From Serratia sp. DD3 (GTDB taxonomy: Bacteria; Pseudomonadota; Gammaproteobacteria; Enterobacterales; Enterobacteriaceae): a DNA stretch of 64,000 nt. Below the pieces are notes generated by a model, which saw only the letters and a program-made list of their open reading frames with translations, was not told where the DNA came from and ran no database searches. The position numbers and the translations under genes were made by a program. The DNA is taken from positions 1-64,000 of the forward strand of contig NZ_AYKS02000033.1 of assembly GCF_000496755.2 (NCBI RefSeq). The letters run 5' to 3'. Every line of letters begins with the position of its first letter. Position 1 is the stretch's first letter. This document shows, in pieces, positions 37,926 through 48,253 of this stretch.

Positions 37926-38071
37926 GCGGGTGTTGCCCCAAAAGAAGTGAAGTAAAGAATAACGCAGCCCTGTCTCATTATTTTCAGTAGTTATAGGCTT
38001 TCGCGATCATCTTGTTTACCGCCGCCCAACTGCTGAACGAAAACAAACAATGACGTTTTTAGGAACACCGG

Positions 38072-38737
38072 ATGGAAATTATTAAGCAATTGTTGCATGC
38101 ATTATGGCAACAAGACTTTGAAATGTTGGCTAACCCCTCGTTAGTCTGGACACTTTATGTCTTGCTGTTTCTTATTTTATTTCTGGAAAATGGCCTGCTA
38201 CCCGCCGCCTTTCTACCGGGTGACAGTCTGTTGATCCTGGTGGGAGTGCTGGTCGCCAAAGGGACCATGAACTTCCCCGTCACTATCTTGATTCTGACGA
38301 CGGCAGCCAGCCTGGGGTGCTGGCTCAGTTATATACAAGGCCGATGGCTGGGTAACACACGTATTGTGCAAAACTGGCTTTCACACTTGCCAGCACATTA
38401 CCACCAGCGCGCTCACCAATTGTTTTATCGTCATGGCCTGTCAGCACTGCTGATTGGCCGTTTCCTGGCGTTTGTGCGTACCTTGTTACCGACTATCGCC
38501 GGTTTGTCCGGTTTAAGTAATGTTCGTTTTCAGTTCTTCAACTGGGTTAGCGGATTGCTGTGGGTATTGATCCTGGTTTCTGTGGGTTTTAGCTTGGGGA
38601 ACACCGCCGTGTTCCATCAATATGAAGAGAAACTGATGTCCGGGCTGATGATGTTGCCAGTAGTGCTGCTGGTGCTTGGATTTTTCGGTTCCTTGGTGAT
38701 GCTATGGCGTAAGAAGCGTGCTAATAAGCAAAAGTAA
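38072..38737 (+). CDS. yqjA: DedA-family membrane protein YqjA
   Basis: The 221-residue protein matches E. coli YqjA. It shows the DedA features: [21 protein letters not shown] with the acidic Glu/Asp pair, [13 protein letters not shown], and [19 protein letters not shown] with its conserved arginines. It is an osmosensing proton-dependent inner-membrane protein of the undecaprenyl/lipid-flippase superfamily, needed for alkaline pH growth in E. coli. The E. coli downstream partner mzrA is not seen here. Confidence 0.95.
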   Translation: MEIIKQLLHALWQQDFEMLANPSLVWTLYVLLFLILFLENGLLPAAFLPGDSLLILVGVLVAKGTMNFPVTILILTTAASLGCWLSYIQGRWLGNTRIVQNWLSHLPAHYHQRAHQLFYRHGLSALLIGRFLAFVRTLLPTIAGLSGLSNVRFQFFNWVSGLLWVLILVSVGFSLGNTAVFHQYEEKLMSGLMMLPVVLLVLGFFGSLVMLWRKKRANKQK

Positions 38738-38751
38738 CACGCCTAACAAGT

Positions 38752-38782
38752 AGAGGGGGAACATACGCAAGTGTGCCCCTCT
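38752..38782 (+). terminator. Hairpin after yqjA
   Basis: AGAGGGG (38752-38758) pairs with CCCCTCT (38776-38782), followed by TTGTGG. Confidence 0.55.
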
Positions 38783-38947
38783 TTGTGGTATCAGATCTTT
38801 GATATCAGGAACAGTAACCCACTCCGCCCCCTGTAACGAGTCCATTACGATAGATATAGTCACAATTGTGGGCTACATCCCTTTGCTCTCCCCCATAAAT
38901 CAGCTATGTTGAAGCTCTGTCCCAGTTAATCTTAAGGAGTCGTTACC

Positions 38948-39253
38948 ATGGCACAAGATCCACATACAGAAAGTTTACGCACCGAACTAAAGTCCTTGGC
39001 CGATACACTGGAAGAAGTACTCAATAGCTCCTCCGACAAATCGAAAGCTGAGCTCGAAAAACTCCGTGCCAAAGCAGAAAACGCACTGAAAGATAGCCGC
39101 GCTCACCTCAGCGATGCGGGTGATAAATTAGTCCACCAAACCAAACAGATTGCTGGTCACGCTGATGAGTATGTGCGTGGCAATCCGTGGGCTGGTGTAG
39201 GCATCGGTGCTGCAGTTGGCGTGGTGTTAGGCGTTCTGCTCGCTCGCCGCTGA
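38948..39253 (+). CDS. yqjD: YqjD/ElaB-type ribosome-associated membrane protein
   Basis: The 101-residue protein has a DUF883 layout: a charged coiled-coil-like region (residues 8-75) and a C-terminal membrane anchor (NPWAGVGIGAAVGVVLGVLLARR). E. coli YqjD binds stationary-phase ribosomes and holds them at the inner membrane. AAGGAG precedes the ATG. It begins the yqjDEK cluster. E. coli yqjC is absent upstream. Confidence 0.95.
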   Translation: MAQDPHTESLRTELKSLADTLEEVLNSSSDKSKAELEKLRAKAENALKDSRAHLSDAGDKLVHQTKQIAGHADEYVRGNPWAGVGIGAAVGVVLGVLLARR

Positions 39254-39255
39254 TT

Positions 39256-39675
39256 ATGGCAAATATTCCACAATCTCGTGAACAGGGCCCCGCTAAAGGG
39301 GTTCTGGATATTGCGCAACGTATTCTTACCATCTTGGTCAGGATGGTGGAAACGCGAGTCAAGCTGGCTGTTATCGAGTTGGAAGAGGAGAAAGCCAACC
39401 TCGTCCAGTTACTGATGATGGCCGGGATCACCTTGCTGTTTACCGCCTTTGGGCTAATGAGCCTATTGCTGCTGATCTTCTGGGCAGTCGATCCGGCTTA
39501 CCGTCTGATAGCACTGGGTACCACCACGGCTGCTTTGCTGTTCCTGGCAATCGTGGTAGGCATCTGGACATTAAACAAGGCTCGCCGTTCAACCCTACTA
39601 GGGGCAACACGCAAGCAATTAGAACTCGACCGTTCGGCATTGGAGGGGGAACATGAATCACCGCCAATACCGTGA
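39256..39675 (+). CDS. yqjE: YqjE-family inner-membrane protein
   Basis: ATG 39256 is two bases after the yqjD stop; the frame extends upstream through yqjD but that part is unsupported. The 139-residue protein (DUF1469/Phage holin 3_6 type) has two hydrophobic helices, MMAGITLLFTAFGLMSLLLL and a following IALGTTTAALLFLAIVVGIW, between charged ends. The function is unknown; it is co-transcribed with yqjD and yqjK. Confidence 0.93.
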   Translation: MANIPQSREQGPAKGVLDIAQRILTILVRMVETRVKLAVIELEEEKANLVQLLMMAGITLLFTAFGLMSLLLLIFWAVDPAYRLIALGTTTAALLFLAIVVGIWTLNKARRSTLLGATRKQLELDRSALEGEHESPPIP

Positions 39676-39952
39676 ATGGCAAAAAGAGCAATTGTTACTG
39701 CAGATCCAGCAACAGCGGCTGGATCTGGCTGCCAGTAAAACCCTATGGCTGGAAAAAACCGCCCCCATCGATCACGGCTGGCAGGTGGTATATGGCCTAC
39801 GTAAATATATCGCCATCGGCTCCACAATTTTTACGTTTTACAGCCTGCGACACCCCAACAAGCTGATGCGTTGGTCACGACGAGCATTGAGCTTATGGGG
39901 AACATTCCGCTTAATGCGTAAAAGTTATCGGGCATTACGGGTAAAGAATTAA
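39653..39952 (+). CDS. yqjK: YqjK-like protein
   Basis: The 99-residue basic protein (MNHRQYREWQKEQLLLQIQQ) overlaps the yqjE stop by 23 bases and matches E. coli YqjK in size and sequence. A single weakly hydrophobic segment (AIGSTIFTFYSL) could bind the membrane. Third gene of the yqjDEK operon. Function unknown. Confidence 0.92.
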   Translation: MNHRQYREWQKEQLLLQIQQQRLDLAASKTLWLEKTAPIDHGWQVVYGLRKYIAIGSTIFTFYSLRHPNKLMRWSRRALSLWGTFRLMRKSYRALRVKN

Positions 39953-40183
39953 GCGCCGAGTATGCACTCAAATGGCAGCACCGCTAGGACCATCACTATG
40001 GGCATCCCCCATCTGGAGGCTTTAAACACCGCTGACATACTCATTTTTTTTGAAAGAAAACACCAATAATTATTACTAACAACCTAAACCATCCCCGTTT
40101 AACATTCACTCCACTAATCCGTTTTGGCTAAGAACAGCCATAATAATGCAATAACAGCCAAGATTGGCTTTTTGGAGTTAATG

Positions 40184-40579
40184 ATGAAAAAATTAGAAGA
40201 TACAGGTTTATTGGTTGCTCGTATTCTGATGCCTATCCTGTTTATTGTTGCTGGTTACGGCAAAATGGGTGATGCCTATGCCGGTACGCAAGCCTACATG
40301 CAAGCGATGGGCGTACCTGGCTTTTTACTGCCACTGACCATCCTGCTGGAATTAGGCGGCGGTTTGGCTATTCTGTTCGGCTTCCTGACCCGCACGGTGG
40401 CGCTATTCACCGCTGGTTTCACTATTCTCAGCGCCTTTATCTTCCACTCTCAGTTTTCTGAAGGCGTCCACCAACTGATGTTTATGAAAAACTTGAACAT
40501 TGCTGGTGGTTTTATCGTTCTGGCAATAGCAGGCCCAGGCAGTTTCAGTATTGACCGCCTGCTGAACAAAAAGTGGTAA
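40184..40579 (+). CDS. yqjF: DoxX-family inner-membrane protein YqjF
   Basis: ATG 40184 (or its twin at 40181), after GGAGTTA, gives 131 residues matching E. coli YqjF (130). Upstream in-frame starts are unsupported. Four membrane helices, with ILMPILFIVAGYGKMGDAY and ILLELGGGLAILFGF, place it in DoxX. The function is unclear; the E. coli gene responds to aromatic nitro compounds via YhaJ, whose gene lies next to it here. Confidence 0.93.
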   Translation: MKKLEDTGLLVARILMPILFIVAGYGKMGDAYAGTQAYMQAMGVPGFLLPLTILLELGGGLAILFGFLTRTVALFTAGFTILSAFIFHSQFSEGVHQLMFMKNLNIAGGFIVLAIAGPGSFSIDRLLNKKW

Positions 40580-40590
40580 TTTTAACAATC

Positions 40591-40718
40591 TATACTCAAA
40601 ATAATTCGTGTTGCTTGTAGGCGGCAAGCACTGGAATCCCCAGGAGCATAGTCCACTATGTGACTGGGGTGACAGAGCACAGCCAACACCCAAGCAACTT
40701 GAAGAATGAAGAGTATAA
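40591..40718. repeat. ERIC-like repeat element, 128 bp
   Basis: The centre contains AATCCCCAGGAGC and GTGACTGGGGTG, the arms of the ERIC core used by ERIC primers. The element is framed by inverted ends TATACTCAAAATAATTCGTG and GAAGAATGAAGAGTATA. Its length fits the ~127-bp ERIC. It sits between yqjF and yhaJ ends. Confidence 0.85.
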
Positions 40719-40723
40719 ATGTG

Positions 40724-40756
40724 TTCAAGTTGCAGCTTACCTTCCTGCAACTTGAA
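40724..40756. terminator. Perfect 12-bp inverted repeat next to the ERIC element
   Basis: TTCAAGTTGCAG (40724-40735) and CTGCAACTTGAA (40745-40756) pair perfectly around a 9-nt loop and precede TTATTTAAGGTATA. Located between convergent yqjF and yhaJ, so it could terminate either transcript. It is also an end motif of the palindromic repeat family. Confidence 0.6.
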
Positions 40757-40780
40757 TTATTTAAGGTATAAAAGTAAAGA

Positions 40781-41686
40781 TTACTGCTTTTCCTGCCGGG
40801 CAAACAGACGCGGGATCTCACGCAAAAACCAGGATTTAGCCTCCCCCATGTTGTCACGCCGCCAGGCCATGATGATGTCCACTTCCCTTTTGTATTCAGG
40901 CCCCACCACTCGCAAACGCCCCTGTTCAATATCTTGTTCCACCATAGGATAAGGCATGGTGGCCACTCCCAGCCCGGCCAGTAAAGCTCGGCGTTTATCT
41001 TCAATGCTACTCACGGTCAAACGCTGCTGTTTATCCAGTAATTGCACCGTCAATACCGGCCTTTCCCGCGCGGTATCCGCCACGGCGATCCCACGGTATT
41101 TGACGCGGGTAAGTTCTGATAACGGTTCAGGCTCTTGATGGATCGGGTGATCCGGTGCCGCCACATAGACACTCATGACTTTATACAATTTGCGCGTGTT
41201 AATCTCAGAAGAGGCGCGAAAGTGAATATCCGGTGCAATAACGATATCCGCCCGCCCTTGATCCAAACGCTCCCAAGCCCCAGCCAATACTTCAGTAAGA
41301 ATCGAAACCTGAGTATCCGCTTTCAACGCCAGCTTATCGAGCAACGGAAACAATTTAGCAGCCGGTGACAACGTTTCGCTGACAATGGTGATATGGGTTT
41401 CCCAGCCCCGAGATAGCGCCTCGGCATCGGTGGTCAGTTTATCCGCTGCCTCAAGCAAGATACGGCCACGCTCAAGTAACATTCTACCGACATTAGTAAA
41501 TTTGGTGCGATGACCTGAACGGTCAAACAAGACCACATCAAGCTCTTCCTCCAATTTCTGCATGGTATAGCTCAATGCAGAAGGCACCCGCCCCAGCTCA
41601 TCGGCAGCAGCAGCAAAACTGCCTCGGCGGTCAATCGCATCCATGACCCTCAACGCTTCTAGTGTTAACGCACGCTCTCTGGCCAT
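40781..41686 (-). CDS. yhaJ: LysR-family regulator YhaJ
   Basis: The 301-residue LysR protein has the N-terminal helix-turn-helix (LEALRVMDAIDRRGSFAAAA, GRVPSALSYTMQKLEEEL) and a substrate-binding domain (VSETLSPAAKLFPLL, ADIVIAPDIHF). It matches E. coli YhaJ, which activates yqjF in response to dinitrotoluene products and affects virulence genes in pathogens. Divergent from yhaK, converging on yqjF. Confidence 0.94.
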   Translation of the reverse strand: MARERALTLEALRVMDAIDRRGSFAAAADELGRVPSALSYTMQKLEEELDVVLFDRSGHRTKFTNVGRMLLERGRILLEAADKLTTDAEALSRGWETHITIVSETLSPAAKLFPLLDKLALKADTQVSILTEVLAGAWERLDQGRADIVIAPDIHFRASSEINTRKLYKVMSVYVAAPDHPIHQEPEPLSELTRVKYRGIAVADTARERPVLTVQLLDKQQRLTVSSIEDKRRALLAGLGVATMPYPMVEQDIEQGRLRVVGPEYKREVDIIMAWRRDNMGEAKSWFLREIPRLFARQEKQ

Positions 41687-41793
41687 CGAATCTCTCTTTC
41701 AGGAAATTTGAATATGCCTACCAGATTAACTGGCTAACAATCTGCCGTCCAGATGCTTACCCTATAAACCATCAATTTAAAGAGTCGATTGCC

Positions 41794-42495
41794 ATGATAA
41801 TCCGTAGAACAGCACAACAATGTGGGCAAGCTGACTTTGGTTGGCTACAAGCGCGTTATACCTTCTCTTTTGGTCATTACTTTGATCCCAAACTGATGGG
41901 ATACGGTTCACTGCGGGTACTCAACCAGGAAGTCTTAGCACCAGGAGCCTCATGCCAACCACGCACCTATCCTAATGTGGATATTCTGAGCCTGATTTTG
42001 CAAGGTGAAATCGAATACCGGGACAATGACGGCCATACTATCCGGGCTGGAGTGGGCGAAGCGCTGTTGCTGGCGACTCACCCGGGGCTAAGTTATAGCG
42101 CTCGGAATATCAGTAACACCTCCCCCTTGACCCAAATGCACCTGTGGTTAGATGCCTGCCCGACACGCAGCAACCAGCAGGTACAGCGTCTGAAGCTGCC
42201 GACGCAACCTCATGCGTTACTGGCCTCACCCGATGGTGAACAAGGCAGCCTGCAACTACGGCAACAGCTCTGGATACATCATCTGGAGTTACAGCCTGGG
42301 GAACAGAAGACAGTGGCCCTTAATGGATCACGCGCTTACCTGCAATCAATCAACGGCTCGGCAACGGTAAGTGACGAACATCACCCTAGCCAACCTATCA
42401 ACTGTGGGGATGGCGCATTTATCCGCGAAGAGAAACAGCTGACCATCCAGGCGGTTACACCACTACGTATGCTATTGATTGATTTACTGGCGTAG
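41794..42495 (+). CDS. yhaK: Pirin-like bicupin YhaK
   Basis: ATG 41794 gives 233 residues, the same as E. coli YhaK; the frame runs upstream without support and overlaps yhaJ. The two cupin halves show DFGWLQARYTFSFGHYFDP and YPNVDILSLILQGEIEYRD. The metal-binding HxH of true pirins is missing here, as in YhaK of E. coli, which is described as a redox-sensitive cupin marker. Function unknown. Divergent from yhaJ, its likely regulator. Confidence 0.95.
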   Translation: MIIRRTAQQCGQADFGWLQARYTFSFGHYFDPKLMGYGSLRVLNQEVLAPGASCQPRTYPNVDILSLILQGEIEYRDNDGHTIRAGVGEALLLATHPGLSYSARNISNTSPLTQMHLWLDACPTRSNQQVQRLKLPTQPHALLASPDGEQGSLQLRQQLWIHHLELQPGEQKTVALNGSRAYLQSINGSATVSDEHHPSQPINCGDGAFIREEKQLTIQAVTPLRMLLIDLLA

Positions 42496-42562
42496 CGATA
42501 TCGCGAGTTGGGGAAGTTGAGAGAAATTGGGGGAAGTTGGGAAATATATATAAAGAAAGAAA

Positions 42563-42592
42563 AACCCCGTATGGCGAATACCACACGGGGTT
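42563..42592 (-). terminator. Intrinsic terminator of rnpB
   Basis: On the minus strand AACCCCGT (from 42592) pairs with ACGGGGTT, followed by TTTCTTTCTT. It lies immediately past the rnpB 3' end. Confidence 0.85.
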
Positions 42593-42600
42593 ATCTGTAT

Positions 42601-42978
<378 letters not shown>

Positions 42979-42985
42979 GGCGCGG

Positions 42986-43014
42986 ATAGTAGCGTGGCGG
43001 TTACAGCAGGTCAA
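42986..43014 (-). promoter_or_regulatory. Sigma-70 promoter of rnpB
   Basis: On the minus strand TTGACC (43014-43009) and TACTAT (42991-42986) are separated by 17 bp, with transcription expected about 8 bases later at 42978. Confidence 0.85.
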
Positions 43015-43019
43015 ATGTT

Positions 43020-43883
43020 TTACTTTTCTTGATGTTCCAACCCATGCTTATACAGCGCATTTTTTTTCACCCCATGGATCTCTGCCGCTAATGCTGCTGC
43101 CTTCTTCAAGGGTAGCTCCTGTTGCAACAAGGCCAAGGTCCGCAGCGCTTCAGGGGGTAAGCTCTCCTCTTGCACTTTGTGACCCTCGACAATCAGCACC
43201 ATTTCCCCCCGGTGACGCATTTCATCTTCCTGGACCCATGCCAATAACGCCCCCACCGGGGCGCCGTAAATGGATTCCCAGGTTTTAGTCAGTTCGCGAG
43301 CCAACACCACATAGCGTTGCGGCCCCCACACAGTGACCATATCTTGCAAACTGTCCAATAAACGGTGGGTCGATTCATAGAAAATCAGGGTCCGTGGTTC
43401 GGTCGCCAATGCCAGCAAAGTATCCTTGCGACCTTTGGTTTTAGCTGGCAGGAAACCTTCATAACAAAAACGATCAGAGGCGACACCGGCTGCGCAAAGT
43501 GCAGTAATCGCTGCACAAGGACCCGGCAAGGGAACCACACGCACCCCCGCTTCACGACAGCGGCGCACCAGGTGATAGCCGGGGTCATTAATCAGTGGTG
43601 TGCCAGCATCACAAACTAATGCTATGCTCTGCCCTTCCTGCAATTTGACCAGCAGTTGATCCGCTTTCTGTTGTTCGTTATGGTCATGTAGCGCAAACAA
43701 CCGCGCGCTAATAGCAAAGTGTTGCAACAGCAATCCGGTATGACGCGTATCTTCTGCCGCAATCAAATCAACGCTTTTCAGTACCTCCAGGGCTCGATAA
43801 GTGATATCACCCAGGTTACCGATAGGGGTAGGTACCACATACAGCGTTGATGCAGAAATAACTGATTGTTGGTGTTGATTCAT
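43020..43883 (-). CDS. rsmI: 16S rRNA (cytidine-1402-2'-O) methyltransferase
   Basis: The 287-residue protein matches RsmI (YraL): [20 protein letters not shown], the [16 protein letters not shown] block, [17 protein letters not shown] and [16 protein letters not shown] of the tetrapyrrole-methylase fold. It methylates the ribose of C1402 in 16S rRNA. Divergent from lpoA. Confidence 0.97.
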   Translation of the reverse strand: MNQHQQSVISASTLYVVPTPIGNLGDITYRALEVLKSVDLIAAEDTRHTGLLLQHFAISARLFALHDHNEQQKADQLLVKLQEGQSIALVCDAGTPLINDPGYHLVRRCREAGVRVVPLPGPCAAITALCAAGVASDRFCYEGFLPAKTKGRKDTLLALATEPRTLIFYESTHRLLDSLQDMVTVWGPQRYVVLARELTKTWESIYGAPVGALLAWVQEDEMRHRGEMVLIVEGHKVQEESLPPEALRTLALLQQELPLKKAAALAAEIHGVKKNALYKHGLEHQEK

Positions 43884-43945
43884 TGTCTCATCCGGATTGC
43901 CGATTTAATATTGAGCATCTTGAAAAGAACATCACTGGATACAGT

Positions 43946-45940
43946 ATGCTTTCCTCAACGTTCGTTCGTTCCAAAGTAGGGCGTGTAATACCTGCGATGC
44001 TGGTAGCCCTCCTATTAGCTGGTTGTCCTAGCCGAGCACCGCAAACTCCGCCTGCCAATATTCAGGGCGAAGCGAGAGCCAGTGCCTATTATTACCTGCA
44101 ACAGTTGCAACAAAGCACTGATGATAACAAGGCTGACTGGCAATTACTTGCTATTCGCGCGTTAATTCGCGAAGGCAATCTGCCACAAGCCACCCAGCAA
44201 CTGAATACCTTGCCGCACGACATGACAAGTCTACAGCAACGAGAACGACTATTACTGAACGCCGAATTACAAGTCGCCGGCAAAGATTATGCCTCTGCCC
44301 GAGAGACTCTGAGTCATGTTGATAGCAGTATGCTGTCATCTAATCAGTTGGTGCGCCTCTATCAGGCTCAGATCACCGCTCACCAGGGGCAAGCCTCATT
44401 AGCGTTAATCCGCACCTATATTGCTCTGCAACCCTTACTGAAGGGTCCGGCATATCAGGATAACCTGGATAAAACCTGGCAGACATTAGTGGCGCTGAAA
44501 CCAACAGAGCTCAACAGTCTGGTGATTAATGCCGATGAAAACGTGCTGCAAGGCTGGTTGGATCTGCTGCATATCTATCAGGATAACCGACAGGATCCTG
44601 AACTACTGAAAGCCGGGATCAAAGACTGGCAAAATCGTTATCCACAAAACCCGGCCGCAACAAGCCTGCCAACCCAGTTAAGCCAAGTGCAGAATTTTAC
44701 TCAAGCTTCCGCTTCACATATCGCCTTGCTGTTGCCCTTGAACGGCCAAGCTAAAGTGTTTGCTGATGCTATCCAGCAAGGCTTTGTCGCAGCCCAAAGT
44801 GGCGTAACACTCGCCATGCAGGTCCAGGCTCCAGCAGCAACCAATAGTCCTGATCAGGCGGCTATCGGTAGCAACACCGAAAGTGCTGCTGCGCCTGCAA
44901 CAGAGGCGGAAAATACAGCCCCGGTGACTGCGGTGGAAACCGCCACAGCGGTTCCCACTCCAATGACTATCAGTAGTCAGGTAAAGGTTTACGATACTAC
45001 CAGCCAGCCTTTAACCGCTTTACTGGCTAAGGCGCAGCAGGAAGGGGCAACTCTGGTGGTCGGTCCATTGCTGAAAACCGATGTAGAACAACTTGCTGGC
45101 ACACCGACCCCGCTCAACGTACTGGCTCTCAATCAACCAGAGCAACCCAAAGATAATCCCAATATCTGTTACTTTGCCTTGTCTCCTGAAGACGAAGCCC
45201 ATGATGCTGCACACCATATTTGGGAACAACAGAAGCGCCAACCCTTGTTGTTGCTCCCTCGTGGCGCATTTGGTGTCCGTATTGCCAAAGCCTTCGCCGA
45301 GGAGTGGCAGAAACTGGGGGGGCAAACCGTACTGCGGCAAGAGATCGGTTCGGCTGGTGAGTTGCGCCAGATGGTCAATGGGGGTGGTATCCGCATGAGT
45401 GGTACCCCCGTCACCGTATCAGCACCAGCAGAACAGTCTGTTACCATTGCAGGTCTGACTATCCCTGCTCAACCCAGCGAGACCTCAACAACCATCGGTG
45501 GAGGTGTTGATGCGGTTTATATTGTTGCAGGGCAAAATCAACTAGCCCTGATTAAGCCGTTGATCGATATGACCACCAACTCTCGCAGCAAACCGGCTAT
45601 ATTTGCCAGCTCGCGTAGTTATCAAGCAGGTGCTGGCCCGGATTTCCGGCTGGAAATGGAAGGAGTGCAGTTCAGCGATATTCCTTTATTGGCCGGTGTC
45701 AATCCACAGTTGCAACAGCAAGTCAGCCGACAACTCCGCAACGACTATTCTCTGGTGCGCCTCTATGCCATGGGGATGGATGCTTGGGCATTGGCCAACC
45801 ACTTTGCTGAAATGCGCCAATTGCCTGGATTCCAGGTGGCCGGGGCCACCGGTGTGCTATCATCCTCACAAAATTGTGTGATAAACAGGAAACTGACTTG
45901 GCTGCAATACCGTCAAGGCTCGGTCGTACCGGTCTCCTGA
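43946..45940 (+). CDS. lpoA: Outer-membrane lipoprotein LpoA, activator of PBP1A
   Basis: ATG 43946 starts [10 protein letters not shown] with a lipobox LLLAGC (Cys27); the frame opens earlier at 43883 but that part overlaps rsmI and lacks a signal. The 664-residue protein has an N-terminal helical TPR-like domain, an Ala/Thr/Glu-rich linker near residues 285-335, and a C-terminal domain like periplasmic binding proteins, with [20 protein letters not shown] and [20 protein letters not shown]. It reaches through the periplasm to activate the peptidoglycan synthase PBP1A. Confidence 0.96.
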   Translation: MLSSTFVRSKVGRVIPAMLVALLLAGCPSRAPQTPPANIQGEARASAYYYLQQLQQSTDDNKADWQLLAIRALIREGNLPQATQQLNTLPHDMTSLQQRERLLLNAELQVAGKDYASARETLSHVDSSMLSSNQLVRLYQAQITAHQGQASLALIRTYIALQPLLKGPAYQDNLDKTWQTLVALKPTELNSLVINADENVLQGWLDLLHIYQDNRQDPELLKAGIKDWQNRYPQNPAATSLPTQLSQVQNFTQASASHIALLLPLNGQAKVFADAIQQGFVAAQSGVTLAMQVQAPAATNSPDQAAIGSNTESAAAPATEAENTAPVTAVETATAVPTPMTISSQVKVYDTTSQPLTALLAKAQQEGATLVVGPLLKTDVEQLAGTPTPLNVLALNQPEQPKDNPNICYFALSPEDEAHDAAHHIWEQQKRQPLLLLPRGAFGVRIAKAFAEEWQKLGGQTVLRQEIGSAGELRQMVNGGGIRMSGTPVTVSAPAEQSVTIAGLTIPAQPSETSTTIGGGVDAVYIVAGQNQLALIKPLIDMTTNSRSKPAIFASSRSYQAGAGPDFRLEMEGVQFSDIPLLAGVNPQLQQQVSRQLRNDYSLVRLYAMGMDAWALANHFAEMRQLPGFQVAGATGVLSSSQNCVINRKLTWLQYRQGSVVPVS

Positions 45941-46290
45941 GTCAACGCGCCAAGGGGGCGGGCTATGAACGACAAGCCCGCCATTATCTTGAACGCGCAG
46001 GATTGACCTTCACGGCGGCCAATGTCGTGATAAGAGGTGGTGAACTCGACCTCATTATGCGTGATGGTCAAACCTGGGTGTTTGTTGAAGTACGCTACCG
46101 GCGCAATGCGGCTTTTGGCGATGCGGCCAGTAGCGTAACTTACCGTAAACAACAACGTTTGCTGCATGCTGCGGCTGTTTGGCTGGCCAAACGAGGTGCC
46201 AGTTTTGACACATCATCTTGCCGTTTTGATGTTTTAGCCATTACTGATAACCAATTAGAGTGGATACCTAATGCCTTCAACGCAGATTAA
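45898..46290 (+). CDS. yraN: YraN family (UPF0102) nuclease-like protein
   Basis: I place the start at TTG 45898 ([14 protein letters not shown]), which aligns with the E. coli start MATVPTRSG; it overlaps the lpoA end by 43 bases. The 130-residue protein has a restriction-endonuclease-like fold with [11 protein letters not shown] and VFVEVRYRR. The function is unknown. Conserved lpoA-yraN-diaA order supports the call. The frame itself opens at TTG 45874. Confidence 0.88.
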   Translation: MAAIPSRLGRTGLLSQRAKGAGYERQARHYLERAGLTFTAANVVIRGGELDLIMRDGQTWVFVEVRYRRNAAFGDAASSVTYRKQQRLLHAAAVWLAKRGASFDTSSCRFDVLAITDNQLEWIPNAFNAD

Positions 46291-46391
46291 TCATGGTATG
46301 ACTGATGCCGACCATTCTGGCTCAAATGACTCATAAATACTCGTCGTCATTCGAGCGGTAACCAGCGACCAGCAAGTTGAATGAACCTGGG

Positions 46392-46397
46392 TATAAT
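46392..46397 (+). promoter_or_regulatory. Candidate -10 box before diaA
   Basis: A perfect TATAAT 39 bases before the diaA start; no convincing -35 was found. Confidence 0.4.
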
Positions 46398-46435
46398 AGC
46401 CTGATAAACCAGGCACTTATATGGATTAATACAAC

Positions 46436-47026
46436 GTGTTAGATAGAATCAAAGCTTGTTTTACCGAGAGTATCCAAACCCAGATTGCAGCGGCAGAAGC
46501 CTTGCCTGATGCCATATCCCGTGCAGCAATGACCATGGTGCAATCACTGCTTGATGGTAACAAGATTCTGTGTTGTGGCAATGGTGCCTCGGCGGCCAAT
46601 GCTCAACATTTTGCTGCCAGTATGATTAACCGTTTTGAAAGTGAGCGTCCCAGCTTGCCTGCCATTGCATTAAATGCCGACAGCGTAGTGCTAACAGCAA
46701 TTACTAATGACCGCCTGCATGATGAGGTCTATGCCAAACAGGTACGCGCTCTGGGCAACACCGGTGACGTCTTGCTGGCCATTTCTACCCGGGGCAATAG
46801 CCGTGATATTGTGAAGGCGGTTGAAGCTGCAGTAACGCGGGATATGACCATTATTGCGCTTACCGGTTACGATGGGGGTGAGTTGGCGGGTTTACTGGGT
46901 CAGCAGGATGTGGAAATACGTATTCCCTCTCACCGTAGCGCGCGTATTCAAGAGATGCATATGCTTACCGTAAACTGCCTATGTGACCTGATCGATAATA
47001 CATTGTTCCCCCACCAGGATGATTAA
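46436..47026 (+). CDS. diaA: DnaA initiator-associating protein DiaA
   Basis: A 196-residue SIS-domain protein nearly identical to E. coli DiaA through [40 protein letters not shown] and [19 protein letters not shown]. It starts at GTG. It binds DnaA and promotes its assembly at oriC for timely initiation. Upstream of dolP by 9 bp. Confidence 0.97.
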   Translation: MLDRIKACFTESIQTQIAAAEALPDAISRAAMTMVQSLLDGNKILCCGNGASAANAQHFAASMINRFESERPSLPAIALNADSVVLTAITNDRLHDEVYAKQVRALGNTGDVLLAISTRGNSRDIVKAVEAAVTRDMTIIALTGYDGGELAGLLGQQDVEIRIPSHRSARIQEMHMLTVNCLCDLIDNTLFPHQDD

Positions 47027-47035
47027 GGAGCAGAA

Positions 47036-47611
47036 ATGAAGCTAAAAGCCACATTTGTGGTGCTGTTAAGCACTTTGCTATTACAAGGTTGTATCGCTGG
47101 CGTCGTTGCCGGTGGTGCCGCTGTTGCAACCAAAACGGCGACCGACCCACGTAGCGTAGGAACACAGGTAGACGACACCACATTGGCAGCCCGGATCGAG
47201 AATGCCGTGCGCAAAGATCAACAACTGAAAAAAGAAGCCCGCGTAGTCGCTACGGCCTACCAAGGCAAGGTTTTGTTGACAGGTCAGGCCCCTAATACCG
47301 AACTCGCCACCCGTGCCAAGCAAATCGCCCTTGGCGTTGAAGGTGCCACTGCCATCTATAATGAAATCCGCCAAGGGACGCCGGTCGGTTTGGGTACCGC
47401 GTCTTCAGATGCCTGGATTTCCACCAAAGTTCGCTCAGAGCTGTTAACCAGTGATTCGGTCAAATCCTCCAATGTGAAAGTGACCACCGAAAATGGCGAA
47501 GTTTTTCTGTTAGGGCTGGTGACACAGAAAGAGGGACAATCTGCGGCGAAAATTGCCAGCCAGGTTAGTGGGGTAAAACATGTCACCACCGCTTTTACCT
47601 ACGTGAAGTAA
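47036..47611 (+). CDS. dolP: Outer-membrane lipoprotein DolP (YraP)
   Basis: The 191-residue lipoprotein (lipobox LLLQGC, Cys19) has two BON domains: TTLAARIENAVRKDQQLKKE and DAWISTKVRSELLTSDSVKS. It matches E. coli DolP, which sits at the division site and supports outer-membrane integrity and BamA. AAGGAG precedes the ATG. In an operon with diaA. Confidence 0.97.
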   Translation: MKLKATFVVLLSTLLLQGCIAGVVAGGAAVATKTATDPRSVGTQVDDTTLAARIENAVRKDQQLKKEARVVATAYQGKVLLTGQAPNTELATRAKQIALGVEGATAIYNEIRQGTPVGLGTASSDAWISTKVRSELLTSDSVKSSNVKVTTENGEVFLLGLVTQKEGQSAAKIASQVSGVKHVTTAFTYVK

Positions 47612-47686
47612 ACAAAAAGTGAGAAAAGCAAACCTGCAGACTACAATTGGTAGTTAAACTGGGTTCAAATACCACAACAACGGAAG

Positions 47687-48079
47687 GTGAATATGAAAAA
47701 GACATTTAAAGTAATGACGGCACTGACGCTACTGGCTGCCAGTTCTTGGGCGATTTCTGCCGACTTGGAAACAAGTATGGGAGCGCTCGCGACCAATTAC
47801 AAAATCGTATTAAAAACTGACTCTATCGATACCTTCAAGATGAGCCTGCAAAAAATGCATCAGGCTGCCATAGATTCTCAGCAAGGTACCCCAGCAAAAC
47901 TGGCAGGCAAAGATAAGAACAGCCCTGAAATGCAACAATTCCGCGAAGGGATGTCAACCCTGACATCACAGATTGAACAAGCCATGGCGCTGGCGAATGA
48001 AGGCAAATTGGAAGAAGCACGCAAAGTAGCACAAGAGTTTAAACAGACCCGCGATGTCAACCACAAGAAATTCCGCTAA
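47687..48079 (+). CDS. cybC: Soluble cytochrome b562
   Basis: The 130-residue protein has a signal peptide ending AISA, leaving a mature protein starting ADLETSM. It matches cytochrome b562, a periplasmic four-helix bundle that binds heme through Met7 (in ADLETSM) and a late histidine in the C-terminal TRDVNHKKFR. Both residues are present. The mature chain is two residues longer than the E. coli 106. It probably carries electrons in the periplasm; its partner is unknown. GGAAGGTG precedes the ATG. Confidence 0.93.
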   Translation: MNMKKTFKVMTALTLLAASSWAISADLETSMGALATNYKIVLKTDSIDTFKMSLQKMHQAAIDSQQGTPAKLAGKDKNSPEMQQFREGMSTLTSQIEQAMALANEGKLEEARKVAQEFKQTRDVNHKKFR

Positions 48080-48097
48080 TCGATAGGCGGTGATGAG

Positions 48098-48169
48098 CTA
48101 CGCTCAAAACGATTCGAGTAAAACAATTCAAGTTGCTTGTCAGCAAGCAACTTGAAGAATGAAGCGTAG
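48098..48169. repeat. Short palindromic repeat
   Basis: CTACGCTCAAAACGATTCGA at the left pairs loosely with GAAGAATGAAGCGTAG at the right, with a perfect inner CAAGTTGCTTG/CAAGCAACTTG stem. It shares end motifs with the element at 40591-40718 but lacks the ERIC core. Confidence 0.7.
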
Positions 48170-48180
48170 AGATCTTATGA

Positions 48181-48204
48181 AGGGCAGACTGAAAAGTCTG
48201 CCCT
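48181..48204. terminator. Hairpin between cybC and rnk
   Basis: AGGGCAGACT, loop GAAA, AGTCTGCCCT: a perfect 10-bp stem followed by TGCGCTTT on the plus strand, between the converging cybC and rnk. Confidence 0.75.
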
Positions 48205-48253
48205 TGCGCTTTAGAAGCCAGGAAAAGCGATTAACTGCGAAGCTATTGACACC

